Assembly (NCBI RefSeq): GCF_023534745.1
Contig: NZ_JAMHJQ010000003.1
Location: 559,021 to 623,020 of the forward strand
Length of the DNA: 64,000 nt
Direction: 5' to 3'
Source: Streptomyces sp. 35G-GA-8
GTDB taxonomy: Bacteria; Actinomycetota; Actinomycetes; Streptomycetales; Streptomycetaceae
Of this stretch, positions 23,831-33,090 are shown piece by piece (the first letter of the stretch is position 1; every line of letters starts with the position of its first letter). The position numbers and the translations under genes were made by a program. Below the pieces are notes generated by a model that had not been told where the DNA came from, made no database searches, and saw nothing but the letters and a program-made list of their open reading frames with translations.

Positions 23831-26200
23831 TCAGCTGGTGTAGGCCTCCAGTTCGGAGAGCTGGGCGGCCGGCCAGCCGGTGTTGCCCGTGACCGTCAGC
23901 CGCAGATAGCGGACCGGGGTCCCGTCCAGGGTGACCGTCGCGGTGTTACCGCTCGCCGGGTTGAGGGTGTAGCCCGCCGACGCCTTGAGCGTGCTGTACG
24001 AGGAGTTGTTGGTGCTCCCCGACACACTGAGCGTCTGGGTACGGGTCGTCCACGCCGACGCCGGAGGCAGCTTCAGCACCACCCGCTTGACCGCCTTCGA
24101 CGCGCCGAGGTCCACGGTGATGGTCCCCGGGAACGCGTTGTTGGTGCTCTCCCAGTACGTGGAGGCGTTGCCGTCGACCGCGTTGCCCGCGCCGTACACA
24201 TCGGCATGGCCGGACTCCGTGACCGGACGGCCCAGAGCGAGATTGCCCGGGTCCGTCGGGGGGTCCGTGGGCGGGTCGGTGGGCGGATCCGTCGGCGGGT
24301 CGGTGGGACCGCCGGGCACACCGCCGTTGGTCCACACCGGGTCGGGCCAGGTGCCGGTGCACGCGGGCGGATTGGCGTACCAGCCCGAGTTCCCGGCGCC
24401 CTGGGTGATCTGGAAGCCGCTGCCCACACAGTTGTGGATCGGGTTGGACTGCGCGATATGGGTGGCGGTCACATTGGTGAAGGAGGCCGTGCCCGGAGCC
24501 TGGATCTGGAGCGCGTACGTTCCGGCGCCGTCGATCCGGATGTTGTTGAAGTGCAGCCCGTTCGTCGCGCCCTCGATCAGATGGATCGCGGCGTAGGAGC
24601 TGTCCAGGACCTCGCTGTCGGTGATGTTGATGGTGGCGTTGATCGGCTCGTTGAGACCGCTGAACCAGATCGCCCCGACGCCGAAGCGCCAGTTGTAGTC
24701 ATTGTTTCCGGCCCGGATCAGGGTGTTGCGCGCGGCGGTGGTGGTGCCGGAGACCGCCGTGCCCTGACCGGAGTTGACGCCCGGGTAGCGGTTGGCGATA
24801 TGCAGTCCGCCGCCGTTGGTGATGGTGTCCGACATGACGTTGTCGGAGATGGTGATGTCCCTGCCGCCGTACGTGACGATGTTGTTCGCCAGGATCGGCA
24901 GGATCACGGTGTTGAACGTGAACTTGTTCTTCACGTTCGGAATATTCTCGGCCCACATGGCCAGCCCGTCGTCACCGGTGTTGCGCACAAAGGTGTTGGT
25001 GACCGTCGAGTTGGTGACACCTATGTGGAAGTTGACGCCGTCCGCGGTCTGGTCGAGGATGCGGCTGTTCTTGATGGTGAAGTTGTCCATCGGGCCGTCC
25101 ATCCAGGCGCCGCACTTGGTGTGCTGCATCCAGACGTTGTCGACGACCGAGTTGGACATGGCGCCGCCGATGGCGTTGACCTGGTCGTTGTCCACACGCT
25201 CACGGATGTCGCCCATGATGGCGAAGTCCTTGAGGGTGACATTGCTGCTGCCGCCCGCGTTGGCGTATTTGCCGTAGACACCGACGGCCTTGCTGCGGTC
25301 GGACGGATCACGTCCGGTCAGCACGCTGTACCAGGGACCCGCGCCACGCAGGGTCACCTTGTCGACGATGATGTGGTCGCGCACCTGGAAGGTGCCCTGC
25401 GGGATATAGACCTCCCTGCCCTGCGTACGTCCCGCGTCGACCGCCGCCTGGATCTTGGCCGTCGAGTCGGCGGCGCCGCTCGGGTCCGCGCCGAAGTCGC
25501 TCACCACGTCGAGCGCGCCCGAGGGCTTCCCGATCGGGGCGGCCACCTGCTCGAAGTCGGCGAGGTCGATGGTGAACGTGGGCGACGCGGCGGTCGAGGA
25601 GACCTGGAGCCGGACCTTCGTGCCGGTCGGCAGCGTCGACCCGAACATGGTGCGGGTCTCGTCGTAGAAGTGGTGCGGGTTGGTGTCACCCGGGTTGTTG
25701 TTGAACGGGTAACCGCCGTAGTACCAACCGTATTTGGAGGTCACGGGCACGCTCTTGAGGGAGGTGCCGTTGACCCGTAGATCGATGGTCGCGTCCCGGC
25801 CGGTACCCGCCGCGTTGTCCGGCAGCGAGTAGCGGAACGACATCGCGTTCGCCGGTGCGGTGAGGGTGAACTCCACATACTCACCGACCGCGTCGAGCGT
25901 CACGGCCTGTCGGCCCGAGGCTTCCGAAGGCAGCGTGCCGTAGAGGCGGTTGGGGCCGATCAGGGAGCCGTTGGTGGCGGCGTACTCGGCTTCCTGCTCC
26001 TTGAACGGCACCGTGGCGCCGCGGCCGGGGACATTGATGGGGGAGGGGGCGGGTACCGCCGCCGCCTGCGCGGCGGGGGCGGTGGAGAGCACCACCGCCG
26101 CGGCCGTCCCGGCCACGGCGAGTGCGAGGGATACAGATGCGGCGATGCCGCGCCGGAGCAGGCGGGCTCGTGGGGGTCCGGTGGGGAGTGTCACAGACAT
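23831..26200 (-). CDS. secreted beta-helix glycosidase (GH87-like) with C-terminal CBM32/F5-8C domain
   Basis: A 789-aa exported enzyme. Its signal peptide has an Arg-rich start (RARLLRRGIAAS) and ends in AQAAA near residue 48. Next is a CBM-like sandwich (about 50-200) and a right-handed beta-helix opening with DFGADPSGAADSTAKIQAAV. A Thr/Asp/Pro-repeat linker (TDPPTDPP units) leads to a discoidin/F5-8C carbohydrate-binding module ending LRLTVTGNTGWPAAQLSELE. Within the helix, Asp387 (TADGVNFH) and Asp410-Asp411 (NTGDDGLAMW) have the 23-residue spacing I recall for the catalytic Asp trio of GH87 alpha-1,3-glucanases. The start is the ATG at 26200; longer frames upstream cross a non-coding promoter. 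Other beta-helix families remain possible. Confidence 0.82.
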   Translation of the reverse strand: MSVTLPTGPPRARLLRRGIAASVSLALAVAGTAAAVVLSTAPAAQAAAVPAPSPINVPGRGATVPFKEQEAEYAATNGSLIGPNRLYGTLPSEASGRQAVTLDAVGEYVEFTLTAPANAMSFRYSLPDNAAGTGRDATIDLRVNGTSLKSVPVTSKYGWYYGGYPFNNNPGDTNPHHFYDETRTMFGSTLPTGTKVRLQVSSTAASPTFTIDLADFEQVAAPIGKPSGALDVVSDFGADPSGAADSTAKIQAAVDAGRTQGREVYIPQGTFQVRDHIIVDKVTLRGAGPWYSVLTGRDPSDRSKAVGVYGKYANAGGSSNVTLKDFAIMGDIRERVDNDQVNAIGGAMSNSVVDNVWMQHTKCGAWMDGPMDNFTIKNSRILDQTADGVNFHIGVTNSTVTNTFVRNTGDDGLAMWAENIPNVKNKFTFNTVILPILANNIVTYGGRDITISDNVMSDTITNGGGLHIANRYPGVNSGQGTAVSGTTTAARNTLIRAGNNDYNWRFGVGAIWFSGLNEPINATINITDSEVLDSSYAAIHLIEGATNGLHFNNIRIDGAGTYALQIQAPGTASFTNVTATHIAQSNPIHNCVGSGFQITQGAGNSGWYANPPACTGTWPDPVWTNGGVPGGPTDPPTDPPTDPPTDPPTDPGNLALGRPVTESGHADVYGAGNAVDGNASTYWESTNNAFPGTITVDLGASKAVKRVVLKLPPASAWTTRTQTLSVSGSTNNSSYSTLKASAGYTLNPASGNTATVTLDGTPVRYLRLTVTGNTGWPAAQLSELEAYTS

Positions 26201-26412
26201 ACGTCCTTGCGGCTCGTGGGGACTCTGCGGACGCGAAAAGGTTAGAAGTTGCCTTACAAGAAGTCTATGAATCCGCGCAAATTTTGGAGGTGGATGCAAA
26301 AATCCACGACCCGGTGGGGGTCCGAGGGGCCCGAAGCGGGAGTTGGGGCGCGGGCGCGTGGGTGCGGGGCCGACTTCCGGCCCGCCCGCATCAGGGGTCC
26401 CGCGCACACCTC

Positions 26413-26468
26413 TTGTAGCGCGGACGCGGTCGGCCCTACGATGCCCGACAGGGGCATGAAACGTTTCA
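26413..26468 (+). promoter_or_regulatory. promoter and palindromic LacI-type operator of the rhamnosidase gene
   Basis: TTGTAG (26413-26418), 18 bp, then TACGAT (26437-26442) make a weak promoter. TGAAACGTTTCA at 26457-26468 is a perfect 12-bp palindrome of the LacI/CcpA operator class, placed just before the AAGGGAG ribosome site. Repression released by rhamnose or a rhamnoside is a reasonable inference; the repressor gene is not in this window. Confidence 0.65.
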
Positions 26469-26484
26469 ATCCAAGGGAGCCGCG

Positions 26485-29400
26485 ATGGGCATGGGCTGGA
26501 CACGCCGAGGTCTTCTGCACACCTCCGTGGCGGGCGCCGGGGTGGGGATCGCGGGGCTCGCCGCCGCCTCCCCCGCCGCGGGCGCGCCGACCGGCGGCTC
26601 GCCGGGAACGGGCGGGCGGCAGGGCCGGCTCCATGTCACCACCGCCACGGTCGAGTACACCGAGCGGCTCCTCGGCACCGACGCCGAGGCCCCGCTGCTC
26701 TCCTGGGAGCTGAGCGGTGAAGAGGGCGCCAGGGACGCCCGTCAGAGCGCCTATCAGATCCGGGCCGCGACCGATCCGCGCGCGCTCACCTCCGGCCGAG
26801 GACTCCTCTGGGACACCGGCCGCGTGGCCTCCGACCGGAGCGTCGCCGTGCCCTACACGGGCCCGCAACTGCCACCCCGTACCCGCTGCCACTGGCAGGT
26901 CCGCGTCTGGGACGCCGATGGACGCGTCTCACCGTGGAGCACGGCGGGCTGGTGGGAGACCGCGCTCGGCGCCGAGCCGTGGCAGGCGCGCTGGATAGGC
27001 GCCGACCAGGCGCCACAGCCGCCCGGCTTCGACGGCGCGTCCTGGATCTGGACCGAGGGGGCGACCACCGGCAACGCCCCCGTCGGCCCCCGATGGTTCC
27101 GCGGCGGACTCGAACTCCCGCCCGGCGCGAGGGGCGAGGACATCGCACGGGCCACCCTCCTCGCCACGGCGGACGACGACTTCACGCTCCATCTCAACGG
27201 CAGGCAGACGCTCCACGCACCCGAACAGGTCGACGGCTGGCGCACCGGACGCACGGCCGAGGTCACCGAGGCCGTACGGTCCGCCGCCGACGGCCGGCTC
27301 GTCCTCGCCGCCCTCGCGGCCAACCGCGGCGCGGTCTCCGTCAACCCGGCGGGACTGCTCGTACGGCTGCTCGTCGAAACAGCCCAGGGCGCCAGGCACG
27401 AGCTGGTCACCGGCCCCGGCTGGCGCGCCGCGGACACCGAGCGACAGGGCTGGGAGCAGCCGGACTTCGACGACAGCGGCTGGGCCCCGGCGGCCGTACT
27501 CGCCCCCTACGGCCAGGGCCCATGGGGAAGCGGAGTCTCGATCCCGGCGCCCGAGGCGCCCGCGCCCCTGCTGCGCCGCGAGTTCACCCTAGCGAGGCCG
27601 GTCAGCCGCGCCCGGCTCTACATCAGCGGACTCGCCTACTACACAGCCGAGTTGAACGGGAAGCGAGTCGGCAGCCAGGTGCTCGACCCGGCCTTCACCG
27701 ACTACGACGAGACCGTGATGTACGCCGTCCACGATGTGACCTCGCTGCTGCGGCGCGGTGACAACGCGATCGGTGTGACCCTGGGCCGTGGCTTCTACGG
27801 CATGACCACCCCCAATGTCTGGAACTGGCACCAGCCACCCTGGCACGGCGAACCCCGGCTCCTGTGCCGGCTGGAGGCCGAGCACCCCGACGGCTCCCGC
27901 ACCACCGTCGTCTCCGACACCGACTGGCGGATCACCGAGGGCCCCACGCTCACCAACTCCCTCTACGCGGGCGAGACCTACGATGCCCGGCTGGCCCCCG
28001 AGGGCTGGACGATGCCCGGCTTCGACGACAGCTCCTGGCGCTCCCCGAACCCCCAGATCGCGCCCAAGGGCACCCTGCGCGCCCAGCCGCACGACCCCAT
28101 CGAGATCATCGAGACCCTGACCCCCACCGCGATCACGGAGTTGCGCCCCGGGGTGTATGTCGTCGACATGGGCCGCACGACGGCGGGCTGGACCCGGCTG
28201 AGCGTACGGGCCCCGGCGGGCACCCTCGTCCAGCTCGTCCACGGCGAGAAGCTCAAGGCGGACGGCAGTGTGCACGCCGAGACCGGTCATGTGCCGGGAC
28301 GCTTCCAGCGCGACGAGTACATCTGCGCGGGCGGCGGAACCGAGGTCTGGGAGCCCTCCTTCTCGTACAAGGGCTTCCGCTATGTCCAGATCAGCGGATT
28401 GCCGAGCCGCCCACGCCCCGCCGATGTGCTCGGCCGGGTCGTCCATACGAAGGTGACCGAGGTCAGCTCCTTCGACTGCTCGGAGCCCTTCTACGAGCAG
28501 CTCGACCGGGCGATGCGCCGCACCCTGCTCAACAATCTGCACGGCATACCGACCGACACCCCCATGTACGAGAAGAACGGCTGGACCGGGGACGCGCAGC
28601 TCGGGGCGCCCATCATGGCGTACGCCTTCGGAGTCCACCGCTTCCTGGCCAAATGGCTGGACGACCTGGCGGACAGTCAGAACGCCGAAGGACAGCTGCC
28701 GGTGATCGTGCCCAGCGGCGGCTGGGGCTACGGCGACCTCGGGCCCTCCCCGGAGTGGACGACCGTATACCCGTTCCTGATAAGGGAGATGTACCGGATC
28801 TACGGCGACGACCGGGTGGCACGCGCGCACTGGACCACCCTGACCCGTTATCTGGACTGGGAGTTGGACCGGCTGGTGGACGGTCTCGCCATCACCGCGC
28901 TCGGTGACTATCTGCCACCGGGATACGGCGGCAACCCGCCCGAGGACACCCGCCTCACGGCGACGGCGTATCTGCACCGCGCGCTGACCCAGACGGCCGA
29001 GCTGGCCGAACTGCTGGGCCACGGCGAGGCCGGGGACCGCTACCGTACGGCGGCCACCGGGCTGAAGGACGCCTTCAACGCCACATTCCTCGACCCCGCG
29101 TCCGGCCATTACCGGACCGCGAAGGACCCCGGCTACCGGCAGACCTCCAACGCCCTGCCGCTCGCCTTCGGTCTGGTACCGAGCGGCGCCCGCGCGTCGG
29201 TGCTCGACAGTCTCGTCGCCGACATCAAGGCCCGCGGCGACCACCTCAACACCGGCGCACTGGGCACGAGCGTGCTGCTGCGCGTCCTGTGCGCCCACGG
29301 CCGCCCCGAGGTCGCGCACGCCATCGCCACCCAGCGTACGTACCCGAGCTGGGGCTACTGGTTCGACAACGGCGCCGACACCATGTGGGAGATGTGGCCC

Positions 29401-29778
29401 GTGGACTCGCGCTCGCGCGACCACTACTTCCAGGGAACGGTCGTCCAGTGGCTGTACGAGAACGTGGCCGGCCTGCGCCCCGGGGACGGGGGCTACCGCA
29501 CCTTCACCGTACGGCCCGACGGCCGGACCGGAGTCACCTGGGCACGCACCTCGATCCGTACCGTACGGGGCACGGCCTCGGTGGCCTGGTCCGCGATAGG
29601 TCCCGATCTGCGGCTCTCGGTGCGGGTGCCGGTCGGCGCGACGGCGGAGATCCATGTACCGGCCGAGCGCCCGGAGCTGGTGAAGGCGCCGGGCGGAACG
29701 GAGTATGTGCGTACGGAGCCGGGCTTCGTGGTCTATCGGGCGGGACAGGGGACCTGGGACTTCGTGGGGCGCGGCTGA
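26485..29778 (+). CDS. Tat-exported GH78 alpha-L-rhamnosidase
   Basis: A 1097-aa secreted enzyme releasing terminal alpha-L-rhamnose from glycosides or polysaccharides. The N-terminus TRRGLLHTSVAGAG is a twin-arginine signal. The order follows GH78: fibronectin-like N-domain (about 45-160), two Bac_rhamnosid N-type beta domains (about 170-480, with FDDSGW and FDDSSW repeats), the (alpha/alpha)6 catalytic barrel (about 640-1000) with the acid-rich MYEKNGWTGDAQLG motif, and a C-terminal beta domain. The length is normal for the Streptomyces enzymes. The ATG at 26485 follows AAGGGAG. It is divergent from the beta-helix glycosidase; both may attack the same plant or cell-wall polymer. Confidence 0.93.
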   Translation: MGMGWTRRGLLHTSVAGAGVGIAGLAAASPAAGAPTGGSPGTGGRQGRLHVTTATVEYTERLLGTDAEAPLLSWELSGEEGARDARQSAYQIRAATDPRALTSGRGLLWDTGRVASDRSVAVPYTGPQLPPRTRCHWQVRVWDADGRVSPWSTAGWWETALGAEPWQARWIGADQAPQPPGFDGASWIWTEGATTGNAPVGPRWFRGGLELPPGARGEDIARATLLATADDDFTLHLNGRQTLHAPEQVDGWRTGRTAEVTEAVRSAADGRLVLAALAANRGAVSVNPAGLLVRLLVETAQGARHELVTGPGWRAADTERQGWEQPDFDDSGWAPAAVLAPYGQGPWGSGVSIPAPEAPAPLLRREFTLARPVSRARLYISGLAYYTAELNGKRVGSQVLDPAFTDYDETVMYAVHDVTSLLRRGDNAIGVTLGRGFYGMTTPNVWNWHQPPWHGEPRLLCRLEAEHPDGSRTTVVSDTDWRITEGPTLTNSLYAGETYDARLAPEGWTMPGFDDSSWRSPNPQIAPKGTLRAQPHDPIEIIETLTPTAITELRPGVYVVDMGRTTAGWTRLSVRAPAGTLVQLVHGEKLKADGSVHAETGHVPGRFQRDEYICAGGGTEVWEPSFSYKGFRYVQISGLPSRPRPADVLGRVVHTKVTEVSSFDCSEPFYEQLDRAMRRTLLNNLHGIPTDTPMYEKNGWTGDAQLGAPIMAYAFGVHRFLAKWLDDLADSQNAEGQLPVIVPSGGWGYGDLGPSPEWTTVYPFLIREMYRIYGDDRVARAHWTTLTRYLDWELDRLVDGLAITALGDYLPPGYGGNPPEDTRLTATAYLHRALTQTAELAELLGHGEAGDRYRTAATGLKDAFNATFLDPASGHYRTAKDPGYRQTSNALPLAFGLVPSGARASVLDSLVADIKARGDHLNTGALGTSVLLRVLCAHGRPEVAHAIATQRTYPSWGYWFDNGADTMWEMWPVDSRSRDHYFQGTVVQWLYENVAGLRPGDGGYRTFTVRPDGRTGVTWARTSIRTVRGTASVAWSAIGPDLRLSVRVPVGATAEIHVPAERPELVKAPGGTEYVRTEPGFVVYRAGQGTWDFVGRG

Positions 29779-29834
29779 CGGCGCAGCCCAGTGGGGCCCG
29801 TAACGCGCCGCGAGGGAGCCGACGGGAAGCCGAG

Positions 29835-29868
29835 GGGGACGTGTCCTTGAACGTTTCGGAGCGTCCCC
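29835..29868. terminator. possible hairpin between rhamnosidase and cobF genes
   Basis: GGGGACG and CGTCCCC pair over a 20-base loop in the 98-bp gap between two convergent genes. The loop is long, so the call is tentative. Confidence 0.4.
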
Positions 29869-29876
29869 GGCGGGCC

Positions 29877-30758
29877 TCAGTCCCGGCGCAGCAGATACGT
29901 GTCCATGATCCATCCCTTGCGGGCGCGCGCCTCGGACCGCAACTCCCTGATCCGGTCGGCCACTTCGGAGAGCCGGCCGGAGACCAGGATCTCGTCCTCG
30001 GTCCCCACATAGGCGCCCCAGTGGATGACGGGATCGGCTGCCAGATGGTGGCGGAAGGACTGGTGCGCGTCCAGCATCACCACGACATCGTCCGCGCCGT
30101 CCGGCCAGCCCTCGGCGAGCCGGCGGCCGGTGGTGATCTGTACGGGCCTGCCCACCCGGGTCAGTCCGACGCGGTGCCTGGCGGCCAGCGCGGAGACGCT
30201 GCTGATGCCGGGGATCACCTCGTACTCGAACCGGACCGAGCCGCGCGCCAGGATCTCCTCCAGGACGGCGAGCGTCGAGTCGTAGAGGGAGGGGTCGCCC
30301 CAGACGAGGAACGCCCCGGTCCCGCCGCGGCCCTCGGTCCTGGCGCGGTCCCCGGTCCTGGCGCGGTCCCCGGTCCCGTCCCGGTCGAAGACCTCGCTCT
30401 CGTCGGGGCTCTCGCTCCCGTCAGGGGCCTCGCCGCCGCTCAGCTCATCGATGATCGCGCGTTCGCAGAGGGCGGCGCGTCGGCTCCGCCAGTCGTCGAC
30501 GGTCCCGGGATAACCGGCGCTGTCGGTCGTCCCCTCCCGCACCGGGTCGCGGATCTCGACCAGCCGATAGCCCCGGTCGCCCGAGGCCTCCCCGGCATGG
30601 CGGCGCAGGATCTCGTGCCGGAGCGCGATCAGATCCGACTTCTCGGCGCCCTTGTCGAGCAGGAAGAAGACGTCCACGCGCCGGAGAGTCTTGACCGCCT
30701 GGACGGTCAGCTGGTCGGGGTCGCCCGCGCCGATACCGATGACATAGATCTTTCGCAC
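29877..30758 (-). CDS. cobF: precorrin-6A synthase (deacetylating)
   Basis: A 293-aa SAM-dependent methyltransferase of the tetrapyrrole family that methylates C1 of precorrin-5 with loss of acetate in aerobic cobalamin synthesis. It starts VRKIYVIGIGAGDPDQLT (the glycine-rich family motif) and has VWGDPSLYDSTLAVLE, YEVIPGISSVSALAARHR and VVVMLDAHQSF. The GTG at 30758 is where similarity begins. An unusual acidic/Arg insertion at about 107-135 contains two copies of GDRART, from an 18-bp tandem repeat near 30340-30385, placed in a surface loop before the GDPS motif. No other cob genes are adjacent. Confidence 0.92.
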   Translation of the reverse strand: MRKIYVIGIGAGDPDQLTVQAVKTLRRVDVFFLLDKGAEKSDLIALRHEILRRHAGEASGDRGYRLVEIRDPVREGTTDSAGYPGTVDDWRSRRAALCERAIIDELSGGEAPDGSESPDESEVFDRDGTGDRARTGDRARTEGRGGTGAFLVWGDPSLYDSTLAVLEEILARGSVRFEYEVIPGISSVSALAARHRVGLTRVGRPVQITTGRRLAEGWPDGADDVVVMLDAHQSFRHHLAADPVIHWGAYVGTEDEILVSGRLSEVADRIRELRSEARARKGWIMDTYLLRRD

Positions 30759-30916
30759 ACCGCCGAGTCTGCCGCATGTTCCTCGGCCGCCCGGATGCCG
30801 CCCCGATACCGCCCGGATGCCGCCCGGAGGAAGGTCATATCCATCGGATGTCTGATGAACCGTCACTCACCTCGAAGGTCTTCCGCGCACCCTCGCGGCC
30901 GACATATGCTCCGCCC

Positions 30917-31636
30917 ATGCGCGCCGCCCTCTTCGTCACCTGTGTCAACGACGCCGTCTATCCGGCCACCGGCATCGCGACCGTACGGCTCCTGGAACGT
31001 CTGGGTGTCGATGTCGACTTTCCCGACGCGCAGACCTGCTGCGGCCAGCCCCAGTTCAATACGGGCTACCGGCGGGAGACCGAGCCGCTGGTCCGGCGGA
31101 TGACCCGGGCCTTCGAGGGGTACGACTATGTGGTGACCCCGTCCGGGTCCTGCGCCGCCATGGTCCGCCACCACTACCCCAGGATCGGCGACGAGGCGGC
31201 GGCCTCGCTTGCCGCGCGGACGTACGAGCTGACCGAGTTCCTGGTCGACGTGGTGGGCGTGACGGATGTGGGGGCGCACTTCCCGCACACCGTCACCTAC
31301 CACCCCTCCTGTCACGGTCTGCGGCTGCTGGGGCTGGGGGAGCGGCCACGCAAGCTGCTGGAGTCGGTTCGGGGACTGGAGTTGCGGGAGCTGCCCGGCG
31401 CGGACGAGTGCTGCGGCTTCGGCGGCACCTTCGCGGTGAAGAACTCCGATGTTTCGGCCGCGATGGGGCAGGACAAGGTGAGCAACGCGGTCTCCACCGG
31501 GGCCGAGGTGCTCTGTGGCGCGGACAATTCCTGTCTGATGCACATCGGCGGGATCGTGAGCCGGGAGGGTGCCCCGCTGCGTCCCGTACATCTCGCGGAG
31601 ATCCTGGCGTCGACGGAAGAGGAGCCCTGGTCATGA
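30917..31636 (+). CDS. lutA: lactate utilisation protein A, (Fe-S) oxidoreductase
   Basis: A 239-aa LutA/LldE protein. It has two CCG cysteine-rich motifs: CTCCGQPQFNTGY-like near residue 40 (QTCCGQPQF) and DECCGFGGTFAVKN, plus TYHPSCHGLR and ADNSCLMHIGG. These ligate an iron-sulfur cluster of the heterodisulfide-reductase D type. With LutB and LutC it forms the L-lactate oxidising complex. Start ATG 30917 matches the family N-terminus MRAALFVTCVNDAVYP. The stop overlaps the lutB ATG (ATGA), so the three genes are coupled. Confidence 0.94.
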   Translation: MRAALFVTCVNDAVYPATGIATVRLLERLGVDVDFPDAQTCCGQPQFNTGYRRETEPLVRRMTRAFEGYDYVVTPSGSCAAMVRHHYPRIGDEAAASLAARTYELTEFLVDVVGVTDVGAHFPHTVTYHPSCHGLRLLGLGERPRKLLESVRGLELRELPGADECCGFGGTFAVKNSDVSAAMGQDKVSNAVSTGAEVLCGADNSCLMHIGGIVSREGAPLRPVHLAEILASTEEEPWS

Positions 31637-33090
31637 GCGGTACGTATCTGGGGATGCCGGCGTTTCCGGTGGCGGCGAAGGAGGCGGTCGGCAACGAGAC
31701 GCTGCGCGGCAATCTGCGGCACGCCACCCACACCATCCGCGACAAGCGCGCCAAGGCCGTGGCGGAGCTGGACGACTGGGCGCTGCTGCGGGAAGCGGGC
31801 AAGCGGATCAAGGACCATACGCTGCGCCATCTGGACCGCTATCTGGTGCGGCTTGAGGAGTCGGTCACGGCGGCGGGCGGGGTGGTGCACTGGGCGGCCG
31901 ACGCCGAGGAGGCGAACCGCATCGTCGCGGAGCTGGTGAAGGCCACCGGCGAGACCGAGGTCGTCAAGGTCAAGTCCATGGCCACCCAGGAGATCGGACT
32001 CAACGAGGCGCTGGAGGCCGAGGGCATCTCCGCGTACGAGACCGACCTGGCCGAGCTGATCGTCCAGCTCGGCCAGGACCGGCCCTCCCACATCCTCGTG
32101 CCGGCGATCCACCGCAACCGCGGTGAGATCCGGGACATCTTCCGGGACCGGATGGGCGCCTGGGGCCGCCCGGCGCCCGACGGACTCTCCGACACCCCCG
32201 GCGAACTCGCCGAGGCCGCGCGGCTGCATCTGCGGGAGAAGTTCCTGCGCGCCAAGGTCGGTATCTCGGGGGCGAACTTCATGGTCGCCGAGACCGGCAC
32301 GCTCGTGGTCTTCGAATCGGAGGGCAACGGACGGATGTGTCTGACGCTTCCCGAGACACTGATCTCCGTGGTGGGCATCGAGAAGGTGGTGCCGAGCTGG
32401 CGGGATCTGGAGGTCTTCCTTCAGACGCTGCCGCGCTCCTCGACGGCGGAACGGATGAATCCGTACACCAGCATGTGGACCGGCACCCATGACGCGGACG
32501 GACCGAGCACCTTCCATCTGGTGCTGCTGGACAACGGCCGTACGGACACCCTGGCCGACGAGGTCGGCCGGCAGGCGCTGCGCTGTATCCGCTGCTCGGC
32601 CTGTCTCAATGTCTGCCCGGTGTACGAGCGGGCCGGCGGGCACGCGTACGGCTCGGTGTACCCGGGCCCGATCGGGGCGATCCTCAGCCCCCAACTGCGG
32701 GGAACCCAGAGCGAGATCGACGCGTCGCTGCCGTATGCCTCCTCGCTCTGCGGCGCCTGCTACGACGTGTGTCCCGTCGCCATCGACATCCCCGAGGTAC
32801 TGGTGCATCTCCGCGAGCGGGTCGCGGACCAGGGCGGCAAGGGGCACCGGCTGGAGAAGGCCGCGATGAAGGCGGCGGGCTGGGTCTTCGACCATCCGCG
32901 CGTGATGGCGGCGGGGGAGCGGGCCGCGTCGAAGACGCGCCGGCTGCATCCCTCGAAGCTTCCCGGGACGGGGGCGTGGACCGACTCGCGCGATCTGCCC
33001 GCGCTGCCGGCGGAGTCGTTCCGCGACTGGTGGAAGAAGCACCACGACGACCACATCAGCCCTAACGACCGTAAGGACACAGGGACATGA
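31633..33090 (+). CDS. lutB: lactate utilisation protein B, iron-sulfur protein
   Basis: A 485-aa LutB. The N-terminal part is the LUD domain (AETGTLVVFESEGNGRMC, TLPETLISVVGIEKV). The middle holds two 4Fe-4S ferredoxin motifs, IRCSACLNVCPVY and SLCGACYDVCPVAID. The C-terminal section is a helical LutB-specific tail. The length is standard. It overlaps both lutA (ATGA at 31633) and lutC (33087), giving a tight operon for growth on L-lactate; electrons presumably pass to the quinone pool. No LldR-type regulator or permease is in view next to it. Confidence 0.95.
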   Translation: MSGTYLGMPAFPVAAKEAVGNETLRGNLRHATHTIRDKRAKAVAELDDWALLREAGKRIKDHTLRHLDRYLVRLEESVTAAGGVVHWAADAEEANRIVAELVKATGETEVVKVKSMATQEIGLNEALEAEGISAYETDLAELIVQLGQDRPSHILVPAIHRNRGEIRDIFRDRMGAWGRPAPDGLSDTPGELAEAARLHLREKFLRAKVGISGANFMVAETGTLVVFESEGNGRMCLTLPETLISVVGIEKVVPSWRDLEVFLQTLPRSSTAERMNPYTSMWTGTHDADGPSTFHLVLLDNGRTDTLADEVGRQALRCIRCSACLNVCPVYERAGGHAYGSVYPGPIGAILSPQLRGTQSEIDASLPYASSLCGACYDVCPVAIDIPEVLVHLRERVADQGGKGHRLEKAAMKAAGWVFDHPRVMAAGERAASKTRRLHPSKLPGTGAWTDSRDLPALPAESFRDWWKKHHDDHISPNDRKDTGT

